The position numbers and the translations under genes were made by a program. A stretch of DNA of 64,000 bases, from assembly GCF_020906515.1 (NCBI RefSeq), contig NC_085853.1, forward strand, positions 620,001 to 684,000, given 5' to 3'. The notes beneath the pieces are model-generated. The model was not told the DNA's origin and made no database searches. It saw only the letters and a program-made list of their open reading frames with translations. The first letter of the stretch is position 1. The number at the start of each line of letters is the position of its first letter. The stretch is from Vanrija pseudolonga. Lineage: Eukaryota; Basidiomycota; Tremellomycetes; Trichosporonales; Trichosporonaceae. Of the stretch, positions 10,025 to 22,185 are shown piece after piece.

Positions 10025-11776
10025 CTATCTGTCGTCGTTATCGTCGGCGAGTGCAGCCGCCTCAACGGCGCGCAGCTCGTCCCAGCGCCAATCGCGTGCC
10101 CAGCCCACGCGCCCGTTCTTGGAAAGCAGCAACACCTCGTCCTCTGGGCGCTGCGTGAACGACCCGTTCATGACGGCGCCAACTTGCCCGGACACGGCGT
10201 CATGCCACGCCACCGCCGCGTCCTCCTCGTCGGCGCTGAGGACCGACAGCCGGAGGTGCTGGATGGCGGTATCTGACCCGTGCGTCACCAGCCCGCCGGT
10301 CCCCAGCGCGCGCGGGACCATCTCGACGGCGTAGCGTACCGTCGGGAGCGCGGGCGCCAAGTCGCGGCACAGCAGGCGGACAGGGAGGTGGACCTGCCCG
10401 TCGGCGAGGACGCGGCCGAGGCGGGCTTGGCACTGCGCGCGGGGTGCGTCTGCGTCGAGAGGCGGGTACGCCGCGAGCAGCCTCTGGGCAACATCGAGCG
10501 GGTAGTACCGCGCCACGTTGGGCAGCAGGTCCGTTGCCGTGGTCACGTCGTGCACGATGCCGTAGAACGCGTCCTCGTCGCGCACGTCGCCTGCGATGAC
10601 GCAGCGCACGCCGGCGGCGGACAGCGCGGCACCGAGGCCGCCCGAGCGCTGGAACGCCATCTGGTCTGCGCGCAGCCATCCGGCCTCGACGACGCCGCGG
10701 AAGGTCGAGTGCAGGCCCATGTTCTCGACGGCGGCGACGAGCGCCGCAGTGGGGTATCGCGCCGTGTCGCGCAGCTCGGCGAGGATGCTTGGCGAGGCGG
10801 GGTCCGCGCCGAGCTGCGCGCAGAAGGCGGCGAACTGCGTTTCCCGCTCGGACGGCGTAAGCGGGTCACTTACGATGCCGTTGGACTGGAGTAGAGCGGT
10901 CACGAACGGCGCCGGCGCGGGCGACAGCGCCGCGGCGCGGTGCAGCAGCTGGTGCACGACGTGCGCGCCGCCGCTCAGCCCGGAGAGGTGTACCTGCGCC
11001 GGGTCGCCGCCAAAGCTCGCAATGTGGCGCTGTACCCACTCGAGGCCGAGCCACACGTCCTTGAAGCCGTAGTTGCCAGGTATACCCGCCGAAGCCGACG
11101 CGAGGAAGCCCAGCGCGCTCAGCCGGTGCCCGAGCAGCACGCGCACCTCGTGCCGCGCCTCGGCCGCAAAGAACTGCTGGTTGTAGTGCTGCCCCGACGT
11201 GCTTCCGAACTGCAGGAACCCGCCGTGGACGAACACGCGGACTGGGAGGCGCGGCGGGTGCGACAGGTCGACGCCTGACGGCACGTAGATGTCCGCGAAG
11301 AACGGGTTCTCGGTCGGCGCGCCCTGCCCTAGCCGGTCGCGTATGGGGACTGGGGTGGCGTCAGCTGCGGAGAGAAGCTACAGCTGCACACGCGACCCAC
11401 TCTGTGCGGTGTAGGACCTGCCCGGCTGAGCACAGTACAGCCCGTCCACGGTGTACTCGTGCTCGGTTGGATACCGGTAGCTAGGGGGCAGGGGGCGGGG
11501 GTCCTCCCAGCGCGCGACGTCGAGGCCGTAGGGGACGTCTGGGGTGGGAGTCAGCGACTGGGGGAACTGGAGGCGGGAGAAGGGCTCGCGGTGCGCGCTC
11601 GCCCGCCACTCCATCGCGCACTCACTCAGAAACACCTGGCACCCGTTGCGCACACGCCCGCCGACGACGCGCCCGTGCGCCGTCGTGGCCGCCACGCGCG
11701 CCGAGGAGGCCAGGCGCAGCTGGTCGGCCGTCATGTCGCTGCGTGCCGTGGTGGTGCAGTCGAGCGGGGCGACCAT
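10025..11776 (-). CDS. Type B carboxylesterase/lipase family hydrolase
   Basis: Alpha/beta hydrolase of the carboxylesterase type B family, substrate unknown. Exons 11776-11626, 11538-11392 and 11349-10025 give 540 residues, a normal family length. The early motif VDGLYCAQPG matches the first disulfide region; FVHGGFLQFGS is the oxyanion HGG loop; HLSGLSGGAHV contains the nucleophile serine (GxSxG). GDVRDEDAFY matches the loop carrying the acidic triad member, and THGSD the catalytic His. The exon 2 donor was placed at GTGTGC because it alone keeps frame while retaining the Cys-containing segment. No clear signal peptide follows the chosen Met, so it may be intracellular unless an upstream exon was missed. 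It is divergent from the MFS transporter. Confidence 0.85.
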
Positions 11777-12584
11777 GGCGACAAGGGGTGGGAGCTAGGC
11801 CAAGCAATGCTGGGCAAGAAACGCAGGCGGCGACGAAGGCAGAGAGAGAGAGTATTTGTACTTGCTCCGCTCCCACCGACCCCCGCCCGCAGCCCCAACC
11901 CGCAGCCCCATCGGCCTCGCAGGGAAGCTGCCCGAGATCCATTGCCTTCCCTGATCGGTCGGTCACGGCTCGGCCAAAGTAGACGCCGAGGCGAGTGGTG
12001 TCAAGCGGAGAGACGTGGTTGGGCAGTGACGGGTGGTGGGTGGTGCAAAGTCGGCATCTTGGGTTTAGTGGCCGAGTGGTGGGAAAATGCCCCCGGCTGC
12101 CTTGGGGCGAGACGACTCCTGGGCTCCTGGCTGCAGCCTCGGCTTGTGGTCGGGCGTTCCGGCGCTTGGGCGCGTGGGGACACGCAGAAACGTGGCCTGC
12201 CGACGCGTGTGTCTTGTCTTTGTCTTCTTGCCTTGCGTTGTACAACTCGCAACTGCGCGACGCTGACTTGTGCCAGCTGTACCAAGTCCGACTTACCATG
12301 TTGACTGATTCCTACTCACGCCTGCTGACATCACAGCCAGCCAGCAAGCGAGCCAGACGTCACGTGCCGGGAAAACCATTCTCTCCAGCAGCCTCAGCCA
12401 GCCAGCCAGCCAGCCTCCTCACAATGGCGCAACCGGCGTCTGTCAGTCTCTTGGCTGCCTCGCAAAGTCGACAACACCCAACGTAGACTCAAGCAGCGCA
12501 GGGAGACGTCCTCGAGCGATACTGAGGCAAGGTGACGGCGAACCAAGGAACAGCCGTTAACCCGCACCACCCCACACACTTATC
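11777..12584. promoter_or_regulatory. Divergent promoter region, carboxylesterase / MFS transporter
   Basis: An 808-bp region between two start codons, with no gene seen. It holds CACGTG at 12361-12366, a short CAGC tandem near 12397-12416, and CTTATC (a GATAAG core on the minus strand) directly before the MFS start. GATA sites are used by nitrogen regulators in fungi, but one site next to the ATG is weak evidence. Confidence 0.4.
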
Positions 12585-14454
12585 ATGGCGACGACCAACT
12601 CGCTCTCCCTCTCCCCGCACCCCTCACTCGGGTCGACACGGACCGACGAGCACGAGCTGCGCGCCGGCGCTGATGCCGACACCGCGGGGCCCAAGGCTGC
12701 ACATGTACCCCCCGCCGCCATCTCGCCAGAGGACAATGCGAGGGTACTCCACAAGCTCGACCTGGTGGGTGCTGCTGTTGTCTCCACCTCATCAGTCCAA
12801 CTAACCCGCCCAGGTGCTCATCCCGCTCACGATGGGCGCGTACACCCTGCAGTATATTGACCGCTCGGCCATGAGGTGGGTTGCAACCCCGCGCGTGCTG
12901 GCGCACGCGCTCACATCCCAGCTACGCCGCCGTCTTCACCTTCCGCAAGGACCTGCACCTCACGCCCAAGCAGTACGAGTGGCTCGGGAGCGTCTACTTC
13001 TTCGGATACTTGTTCTTCGAGTTCCCCGGCTCGTGGCTGCTCCAGCGCCTGCCAATATCGAAGGTTATGGGCGTGCTCGTGCTCGTGTGGGGCATCTTGC
13101 TGATGTGCATGGCTGCCCCGCGCTCGTTTGGCGGGATGGCGGCCATCCGCACGCTGCTCGGCGCGTCCGAGGCGCTCGTGACCCCCGGGTTCGTCCTGCT
13201 CTTCGCCCGCTTCTACCGGCGCGACGAGCAGCCCCTGCGTGTCGGGCTATGGTACTGCTGTAACGGCCTCGGGTCCTTCACTGGCGCGCTGATATCCTAC
13301 GGCATGGGCCATGTGCATGTGCGCGGCCTGCCGAACTGGGCGTGGATTTTCTTGTTGAACGGCATGATCACGATCGTGTTTGCGGGCGTGTTCCTGCTGC
13401 TGTGCCCCGAGTCGCCGGAGAAGTGGAGCAGGTTGACGCCGCATGAGCGGCATGTCGCGCTCGAGCGCGTCCGCGGGAACAAGAGCTCGCTGCATGATCG
13501 CCATTGGAAGTGGGGCCAGGTGGCGGAGGCGTTGTTGCCTTGGCGGGATCCCCAGGGCTGGGCGTATTTTGTCATCACGCTGTGTATCAGTGAGTCGGCG
13601 AGCACGAGCGTAGCGAGTGGGACGGGGCGCGGCCATCGTGGCAGCGAAGGCGTGTCCCCACCTACCGCGGCTCTCAGACGACCTTAGAGCCACACTCACA
13701 CCCCAGCCATCCCAAACGGCGGCGTCGCCGTCTTCCTACACTTAATCGTAAGCTCCCCTGCCCAAACCCACCCGCTGACCCCAGCTCCAATCGTACGGCT
13801 ACAGCGCGTTCAAGACGATCCTGTACGGCCTCCCACAGGCCGTCATGCAGATCATCTTTCCCCTGTCGGGCGCGTACATTGCCCGCAAGGTACCCAACGC
13901 GCGGTGCTACGTCATGATGGCTTATGTGGGTTGGGAGACGCGGCGGCGCCTCCGTCTTGCGCTGACCCGCACGCAGATGCTGCCTAGTATCCTCGGCACG
14001 GTGCTCCAGTACCGCCGCCTAAGCCAGGGCGCGCTGCGTGAGTACCCCGTCCCCCCCTGCCCTGCTCACCCCAGTCTTCGGCTACTACATCATGGGCGCG
14101 TACGTCGCGGCGTACGGCATCATCTTCGGCGCGCCCGGCGCCAACATCGCAGGCTACACGAAGAAGGTGGTCGTCGGGGCCATGATATTCGTGTCGTACG
14201 CCGTGGGCAACATCATCGGGCCGCACCTGTTCAAGTCGACCGAGAGCCCGCCCTACCGCACCGGCATGCTGACGTGTATCGTGTGCTTCTCGGCCGCGGT
14301 GCCCATGAGCTTTGCGCTCCGGTGCTACTATGTACGCGAGAATGCGCGCCGCGACCGCCTCCAAGCGGCCATGGGGATGGCATATGATCCCGCCGAAGGC
14401 GACTTTAGCGATCGTACCGACGTCGAGAACCTCGGGTTCAGGTATGCTTTGTAG
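12585..14454 (+). CDS. MFS transporter, allantoate permease (Dal5) / anion:cation symporter family
   Basis: Plasma-membrane major facilitator for an organic anion such as allantoate, ureidosuccinate, a vitamin or a dipeptide; the exact substrate cannot be read from sequence. Seven exons: 12585-12764, 12814-12875, 12922-13589, 13707-13747, 13785-13925, 13977-14037, 14075-14454, giving 510 residues. Family marks are RVLHKLDLVLIPLTMGAYTL then QYIDRSAM in helix 1, YFFGYLFFEFPGSWLLQRLP in helix 2, and the helix 4-5 loop VTPGFVLLFARFYRRDEQPL. PESPEKWSRLTPHER is the central loop, and YYVRENARRDR is the C-terminal motif. About twelve hydrophobic helices are present in two sets. It is convergent with the D-amino-acid oxidase and divergent from the esterase. 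Confidence 0.9.
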
Positions 14455-14867
14455 GGACGTAGATGGGGAGACTGTTGTATGCTACTACTTGGGTGTGAGT
14501 GCGTGTGTACTGGTGGCACGGGCTCGAGCGCGCGAGTCAGCCCTGCGACGTTGCGAAGAGTCCCGATGCCGCCCATGGACGACCTCGCCTGGATCTACCG
14601 CATTCGTCGATACCCGGCAGCTATGCACGCACGCCCGCACGACCCGCGCTGCACCCGCCCACTCCGGCGATTCCGGGGGCATGTTGTGCGCAATCACCGC
14701 ACGCGCGGGCGGCTGGGAGCACGGGTGGCGCGTTCTCGAACACGCTGTGGCCGAGATTAGCCCCCAAGCGTGCCACGACCGCCGACAACCTCCATGCACA
14801 CCTCATGCATCTAGATTTGTACTTCTTGTTGGTTGGCCTCTGCTGTGTCTGTTCGCACCCGCACACG
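14455..14867. other. Convergent intergenic region, MFS transporter / D-amino-acid oxidase
   Basis: A 413-bp stretch between two facing stop codons. No gene, RNA or repeat was recognised. Confidence 0.45.
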
Positions 14868-16503
14868 CTACAGCTTGGATGCCTGGGGCACGCGTGCCAG
14901 CTGCCCGATGACCAGGTCGGCGGCCTTCTCGGCCAGCCCGATCGAGCTTTGATATCTGAGTGGGGTGTGGGTTAATTACGACCCACTCGTGCTCAGACCG
15001 CAGGCTCAACTCACCCCTTTCCGCCGGGCCCGTACGCGTGCACCACGGCGACCTTTCGTCTCCTCGGCGCGCGCGACCGCGGCGACAGGTGCGAGTAGGT
15101 GCCGACCGCAGGGCCGCCGACCTCGCGCTGCTCGACCTCGAGCCGCACGCCGCCCTGGCGCGCCGGCCGCAGCCCGACGTTGTGCGACACAATTTCAATG
15201 TCGCGCCACGACTTGCCGTTCGGGCCTGCTAGCAGAGGCTCGAGGGCATAGCAGTCCTTGAGGATACGCTCGGCGGTGCCAAGGTCGGGCAGCACGCTGT
15301 GGTTGTCCCGGTTGTACGTGCCGCCCAGGATGACGGTGCCCTCGGGTCCTGGCCGAGGAATAATGTACGCCATTTCAGAGATCGGTGCTGCGCGTGGTCA
15401 GCGACGCGAGGCGAAAGTCAGCGGGACCCACCTGGACCCGACTTGCCAGGCGCAGGGTCAAACACCTTGTCTACTGACATGACGCAGGTGTTGACCAGCG
15501 GCGCCTTGACGAGCACAGTCTGTCCGCCAGCAGGGTACATCTTGTCGTCCTCGACGCCAATCAGGGAGCGGTTGCCGAGGGCCAGGGCGTTGACGATGAG
15601 GTCGACCGAGCCAGTCTCGGGCAAGTCGTACGCCTCATCGAGGGACGCCAGCCGCCGGCGGATAATTGGCACACCGCGGTCCCGCAGCCCCTTGGCGAGG
15701 TGCTGCAGGTAGTTTGGCGCGTGCAGGATGTACGAGTCAAAGTGTATGCTCGTCGGGAAGCCTCCGGGCAGCGGCGCGTCGGGCGTCGCGTCAACCTTCC
15801 TGCACTGTGGTATAGTGTGAGCAGCAGGTCAGGTCAGGTCAGTTGAATGCCGGTGCTAAGCGCGCCATCGGTGACCAGAGAGAGGATCGCCGACCCACTT
15901 CTGCCACTAAGCGCGCCAGTCCGACGAAACGGACTGCATGCACGCCCGCCCCACTCCCACTCACGTTGGGCACAAGCGAGCTGAACCATGGCAGCGGCTC
16001 ATTGGGGTCGTCTGACACGACGACGAACGGGATGAGCTTGCACAGGTCTGGGTGGTCGCGAGCCACGACCGACAGCTTCTTGAACGTGATGGCGTCCCAC
16101 TCGGCCTCTGGAGTGCCGGCTTCCTCAAACGACTGCCAGTTGCATCCCTGTCTCGGTCAGTTGATGCATGCGGGTTTGCGGGTTCCGGCCGACTGGCCGG
16201 CGAGTGCGAGGGTGCTGCGCTGCCGATCTCGGTCGGGCTGTGGCCGAGCTCGCTGCGAGCGGCGCGCGGCACCATGCGGGGTCGCCGACGACGACCACGC
16301 GGACTGACTCACGGCCCAGGGGCTTGCAAAGCCGGTGCTTGTCAGGTCCTCTGGAAGGTCGCGCGCGACAATGGCAACCTTCAAGCCGCGGTTGATGAGC
16401 TCGGTCGCAATTGACAAGCCATAGACTGCGTGGTGTCTCAGTGGGCCGCGTGGGACGCCTCACACACACCTCCGGCACCAAGCACAAGTGCGTCGAAGCC
16501 CAT
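14868..16503 (-). CDS. DAO1: D-amino-acid oxidase (or D-aspartate oxidase), peroxisomal
   Basis: FAD enzyme that oxidatively deaminates D-amino acids to 2-oxo acids, ammonia and hydrogen peroxide in peroxisomes. Six exons: 16503-16470, 16425-16313, 16147-15965, 15804-15432, 15387-15015, 14955-14868, giving 387 residues. The joined start reads LVLGAGVYGLS, the dinucleotide-binding GxGxxG, followed by VAIVARDLPED and GFASPWAGCNW, all as in yeast DAAO. Later marks are NALALGNRSL, MAYIIPRPGPEGTVILGGTY, HNVGLRPAR and a C-terminal HAYGPGGKGYQSSIG. The protein ends in SKL, a canonical PTS1 peroxisomal signal. D-Amino versus D-aspartate preference cannot be decided from sequence here; both are known in Trichosporonales. 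Two introns are 160-165 nt, longer than neighbours. Confidence 0.95.
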
Positions 16504-19296
16504 GTTGTTGATGCTTGGTTGTTGTTGCTCCTGTGTTGCCGAGCAAAGCGAAGAGCCAAGGGAAGCAAGGAGAAGACGGCGGGGTTAGGGGGTCGGGGGT
16601 TGGGGGGACGGGGGGGACGGCGTGGGACGAAGCGCCGTTCGCCTAGGTCGGTCGGTCGGTCGTGTGGTGAAAGCTGAGCAAGATGAGAGACGTGGTGAGA
16701 TTGGTTGGAGGGTGGCTGCGCGTCGAGATGATTGGGGGATGGGGGTCCGTGGCCCCAGCAAGAGGTGGGCCAGCAACGCGCTGTGATACGTTGGAGATAT
16801 CAGGGTTTGGCTTGGCTTATGCGGCTCGGACACGTCTGACTCGCCGTGCTGCTGTACATGCTGACTCGGGGTCTGCCTGCCTGCCTGGTTGCACCCAGAC
16901 AACCACTCAGAAGCGGCCTCTCGGCTAACAGGGCCGGGACCCCCGAGCCGGAACAAGACACGGAGACCGATGGGTACCGGTGGGCGGCGGCGGGCTACGC
17001 GACACACACGCCGGCGCGAATCACCGCACTCGGCTGTCTCGCTCTGGGCTGTGCTCCTGCCCATGCACACCCGCGGCTGCCATGGCTGTTGGGGCGGCGC
17101 CTCCCTCGGCGGCGGAGGCGGCGGCGGTGGTGGTGGGTGTGGCTGAGCGATGTGATTCCACTCCACGGACCTTTGGCTTGAAGGGAAATGACCGTTCTTT
17201 CAGGACCCGAGGAGCGAGACGACGAACATCAGATCTGATTTGGCCTCTGCGCACGCGCGCGCACCACCAGAGACCGCGGCATCCTATGGTCAAGGAATCT
17301 ACCAAAGCCTTCACGCCAAGCGCAGCAGCGCAGCAGAGCTGCAGCCATCAGCACCAGCTTCGAGCCGCACGCACACGCACGCACGCACCACAAACACGGC
17401 ACGGCGCGGCCATTTGGTGATTTCCCCTTGTCACCTTGGGTCGTATATCCCCAATGAGGGAACCGCGGCAGGCTTGGGACAGGTGCGGTAAACCCACTGT
17501 TCAGAGGGGATCTCGCATGTAGCGATGCGTGCGTTGCGTTGGGGAGGGGAGTTGGTGCCAACGACCAGCAGCAGCCAACCCGTGTCAGTGACGAGTCACT
17601 CACTGCAGGGCCTACCCTCCCGACGTCCGAAGCCCGACCCCTCCGAGCCCCGACTGTGGCGACAGCCGGCGCCTTTTTTCCTGAGTTCCAGGCAGGCAGC
17701 CAGGCAGGCAAGCAGTCAGTCAGTCGCCTGTTGCCGCCTGCCTACCCCGGGTCAGTTTGATCCTGGCCGCCTGGAAATAGAGCGCACCAAATACAAATGC
17801 AGGAGAAACACCCAAGATGTCGGCACAGGTCGGTTCGGTGTCATGATACCTGGCTGGCAGTTCGAATGGGTCAGGGTTGCACATCCCTGCATTTGGGTTG
17901 ATCTGCGTCGTCGTCTGTCTGCCGCGAGTCAGTCATTGGGGGCCCGTCACGGAGTTGGTCGTCATGCACGAAAGCGGACAACTGAGCAAGCGCGGAATGA
18001 AGTGCCCGAGTAGAAGAGGCCTAGAGGCCGACGCTGCTGCGCGCGGAAGCAGCAAACACGTAGGGTTAGACGGCGACGGGCGGCAGTCACGGTGACCTGC
18101 CTGCTCTGATCGGGCATGACGCCGCGCATTCCAAAACGCTGGTCGCTGCTGCGCTTCGCCGCACTGCAAGAGATATCGCTCTGTTGATGCTGGTTGGGCG
18201 GACGGAACGCGAGCCGTCGTCGTGTCCTGGCCATCCTGGCCGCGTCCTGGCTGGGCTTGGTCAGTGTGGATATGTGCCGGGCGCCGAGGTATCCAGGGTC
18301 GCCAAGCAGGGAGAGATTGGGGGGCAAGTGAGCGAGGCAAGCCAGAAGAGGGCAGGGTGAGGGTCGAGGGCTCCCTCCGGGGTCGTTGGGAAGGGCATAA
18401 ACGAAGCGTTTCAAAAGCAGAAAGCAGCAGCAGCAAAGCATAAATGTTTGCCGTTTGTAATACGTTTTGTTGATTACCATCGGGTATTTGGGCCGAAGTG
18501 CCCGCGGTTGGGTGCCTTGGCTCTCCCTCTACCTAATTCGTTTGGTCGCCGCGGGCCAAATGATTAGCTGTGGGTGGGTGGGGGGTGCCGCGCGCCCATT
18601 GCCACCGTGCAGGCAGCAGCAGCAGCAGCCGGCATGCAGGACTGTAGATGTGCTGGGAAATGCAAAGTGAAATGCTTGCTCTGGCCGTGGAGTCGATTAC
18701 TGCGAACAGACAGACTTTTGATTGCCTCAACGTCCACAGTCCAGTCCAACAAGTCTCGACTTTGTTAGACGACTTGTTGCCCATCCCCCACATTCCAAAC
18801 TAACTAGGCCACTTGCCCCAATCGATAGTCACCAGCTGCGCCTGCACTCTCTCTCTCCGTCTCCATCCCATCCCGCCCGTCCGTCACTGTCTTGCAACGT
18901 TTAACAAAGCCGTAGCCCCGTTTCCGCCAACCGGATCTTTCTTTGGAATCTCACACCCAAGGTCGGGCTCCCCTCTCGTCTGGTGCCCTCCCCCTCGTCC
19001 CCTCACCCTCGCCATCGGCCAGCCAGCCCACCACAAATCCCACCCACCACCCCCCACCAACTACGGTCAATCGCTCTCTTTCCAGCCCACCCATCTCTCT
19101 CTGTCACTCACTCCTCTCTGTGCCGCTTCCAACGCAAAACGACGACGACGGCCAATATCAAAGCATCTTCTCTCCACCTTCTTCCCTCGTTGCTTCCTCA
19201 ACTTTCGTCTGGTAACAACCACAAACTACACCGCACCCTTTACCATTACGTCGTCAACCCAACACAGCCCACCGCGATACCGAGTTGCTTGCGCAC
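16504..19296. promoter_or_regulatory. 2.8-kb divergent upstream region (DAO / Zn2Cys6 factor)
   Basis: The largest gene-free stretch in the window. It contains a dense G-quadruplex motif at 16581-16617, short tandem CGCA and GGCA/GTCA arrays near 17350-17390 and 17690-17716, and a pyrimidine-rich leader from about 18840 to 19290 directly before the transcription factor start. Open frames of up to about 190 codons exist but none shows a domain, codon signature or splice context. A long 5' leader for the regulator is the simplest reading. Confidence 0.45.
16581..16617 (+). promoter_or_regulatory. G-quadruplex-forming motif upstream of DAO
   Basis: Five tracts of four to seven consecutive guanines separated by 2-3-nt loops (TTA, TC, TT, AC) lie 78-114 bp upstream of the DAO start codon. 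The G-rich strand is the template strand of DAO, so the transcript leader, if it extends this far, would be C-rich. The TTAGGG string inside is part of the G-run pattern and is not telomeric repeat. Confidence 0.7.
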
Positions 19297-22185
19297 ATGG
19301 ACCAAGACCATCGCAGCCACTCCGGCCCAGTCTCCCCCAGCGCTGGCAACCTCTCCAGCTCGACAAGTCCAAACCAAGAATCAAAGCCAAAGCTACGAGC
19401 TGTGGAACGCGGATCGCAGGCCTGCAACGAGTGCAGGAGGCACAAGGTATGTTGGGTTGCAGAGGGCGGCGATACGGCTCGCACAGCAACAACTGGCCGA
19501 AGGAGCGGGGAGAGAAACCTAGACAACCGGGCGGGGGGCGGCGCTGACACCCACGCCAGATCCGATGTCACCCCGCCGCCGATGACCCCGACCATGTCAG
19601 GCCATGTCAGCGATGCTCTCGCATGTCTCTAGAATGCGTGTTCAAGAAGCACAATCGTGGTAGAAAGCGCAAGAACCCGTGGGTAGAAAGAAGTTGGCCA
19701 CTTTTGGGCCCCTGGCATCAATCGGGTACTGACATTTGGGGCGCCAGGTTGCCGAACGACGTCGACGCCCAGTACACCCCTTCACCCAAGCATGCGCACG
19801 TTGATGCCTCTCCACAGCCTTATGCTCGACCACCAGTCCCTACGGCCTCGTCAGCTGGAAGGAGCCTACCAACACCACCACCAGCGGGCTTCTGGGACCA
19901 TCCGCGAAACTCGTCAAACAACTCGTCAGAGCAGGCCCTCTTTCGCCGCTTCCCCTTTGTCGGCCTCGATCACATGCCAACCGAGCCCGATAGCGGTCGT
20001 GATCGCGATCGGGATCGTGGCAGCAACCGTGACCGCGAGCGCGACACGGTGAGCCAGCCCACAGTGCAGGCGTCCATGAGCCTGCGCAGCATGGTGCATG
20101 CCGAACCCTGGGACGAGGCAGACGACGAGGAGGCCTACTCGGATGATGACAGGGCGGAGGCAACGAGGGATGGCGTTGCCGGAGGCCTTGGCGCCGAGCG
20201 CGATCACGACGACCACCACGCTGCAGCGCACCACCAGCATGCTCATATCGCAAATGGGCATCATGCAGGCGACCCAGTGTCCAGCGGCTACATTTCTCTC
20301 GAGGAGGCACGGGTACTGTTTGCCGCGTACGTGTAACACCGAGTCTGGGTCCCCTCATTTTAACACCGCTTTCAGATTCGTCAAGCATTTCAATGCCGCC
20401 ATGCCCATCATTGACCCCGTTGTGCACACCCATGGTACGTTGTCGTCGAGGGTGAAAGTGCCTGGGTCTCTCTAACGCGATGCAGACGTCGTAAGGCAGG
20501 AGGCGCCCTTCCTGTATACCGTCATATGTGAGTTCTCACGACCGAGGCACACGTGCCGTGCTGATGATTCCAGTGTGCATCACATCGAGATATTTGTCGT
20601 CTACCATCACTGGCCACCCGCAGTCACCGACCACGGCTAATAATGTGCACCACGACATTGTTGTGCTCGCTCGCGACCACTTGACATGGGCGTTTGCAGA
20701 GGCTGTCAGCACGATTGAGGTGGTTCAGGCCGTGCTGGCTCTGAGTTTGTGGAAGGAGCCTGATGACGAGAAGGCCGCGTTCTTCTTTAATCGCGTAAGT
20801 CGTGACGACATGCTGTCTTTGTGCGTCGTGCTGACGACTCTAGGCCGTCATCCTGGCCAAGGAGCTCAACCTGGGACGTGTGCCCCCACCAGGAGAGTTT
20901 GCTCGCATGAACAGCATCGAGAAACGCGAAACTAGGCAGCGCCAGAGGCTATGGTAAGCTTCTGGTGTACCGAATTACCAAGCTGACACCCCAGGCTCTC
21001 GCTCTTCTCAACAAACTCCATCTTCCACATGCAGTTCAACCAGCCGATGCTCATCCCACCGACCGACCCGTTGGTCAGCACGTGCACGTTTTGGCTCAAA
21101 CACGCTGCGCCTGATCGTATCCTCATGGACACATTTGTGGCGTTCAGCGCCGACTTGAGACGCCGCTATCTCCACTACCGCGAGTTGCTCACCGAGGGAA
21201 ACACACCCAGCGCCCTGAGCCTTTCCGTCCTCACAAAATCTATGAACGCCGAGTGGGCGGCGACCTCTGAGGCGTGGATCCGCGAGATTATTGATGGTGA
21301 GTGGGAGTGGAATGTGCCGTAAAATGTTTGTTTCTGACAACACCAGCCGGCGGCTCTCCTGCCTATGTTCACAAGCCGAGAGTTTGGTACAACTCGCTTG
21401 GCCTGAACCTCAATTTGATGATTCTGAATCAGACACTTCAGATTCCTCCTGCTGAGCGCATTCCCCCGTCATCCCCGGCCACGGGCTACGGCAGCACGGC
21501 GGTGCAGTTGCGCTCTATCCGCGCTTTCCACCACTGCCTCGATGCTGCGTCGTCGGTGCTTCTCCGTTTCGACGATCTCGACAAGGAGCAGCTCACGTTT
21601 GCGTCCGACACGCTCCTGCACTTTTCGCTTTACGCCGCCACCTTCCTTTGGAGTTTGTGCCGTTCGCCTGAGCTGTATGATTTCGAGGCTGCAGAAATCG
21701 ACTACACACGGGACCTCATTCTCAACGTCGCCAGCACCCTCGACAGCGCGTCGGCATACCCAAACTCGAGCGCCGCTCTCCACGCAAAATACTTGCGCCG
21801 CTTGGTCCGCTCGCACCGTCGTGGTCACGACGGCCAGTACTCGGCGAGCGACGTTTCTTCGCTCCCCGGCAGCGAAAGAATGAACGGCACTGGCCCGGCT
21901 CCCCACGGCGTCCCGTACCCGCGCGACCCGCAGTGGAGCCAGCGCACGGGCGCGGCCTCGAGCGCCGGCCAGCACGGAGGCGAGCTCGACTTTTTGAAAG
22001 ACTGGCCTTGGGTGGGCGTCGAGTTACCGTGGAATGGGGTGGACGAGAGCCTATTTGCGCCACTGCCCGGTGCTGACGCTGCTGGGGCGCTGGGTGCGAC
22101 TGGATCGCAGCCGGCGCCGCCGTATGCGAACGGCGGGGTGGCAGTCGGATCTGCCGGGGCCGGTATCCACGCTGGGCACGCCTAA
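19297..22185 (+). CDS. Zn(II)2Cys6 transcription factor with fungal middle homology region
   Basis: Predicted nuclear regulator of 808 residues from nine exons: 19297-19446, 19560-19678, 19748-20332, 20376-20434, 20486-20527, 20574-20794, 20844-20953, 20995-21296, 21347-22185. An intron splits the DNA-binding domain; joined, it reads ACNECRRHKIRC and then PCQRCSRMSLEC, giving the six zinc cysteines with the spacing CX2CX6C-X12-CX2CX6C. A basic stretch HNRGRKRKN follows. A Ser/Pro and acidic linker leads to a fungal_trans-type region from about residue 270 (AAMPIIDPVVHTH, YTVILCITSRYLS, AVILAKELNLGR), as in regulators that sense metabolites. The tail is Gly/Ala/Pro-rich. Target genes are unknown. 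DAO lies divergently upstream and ACC deaminase convergently downstream. Confidence 0.9.

Noticed and set aside
16585-16590. TTAGGG string that might suggest an internal telomere repeat
   Set aside because: It occurs once, inside a general G-run pattern, with no tandem array.
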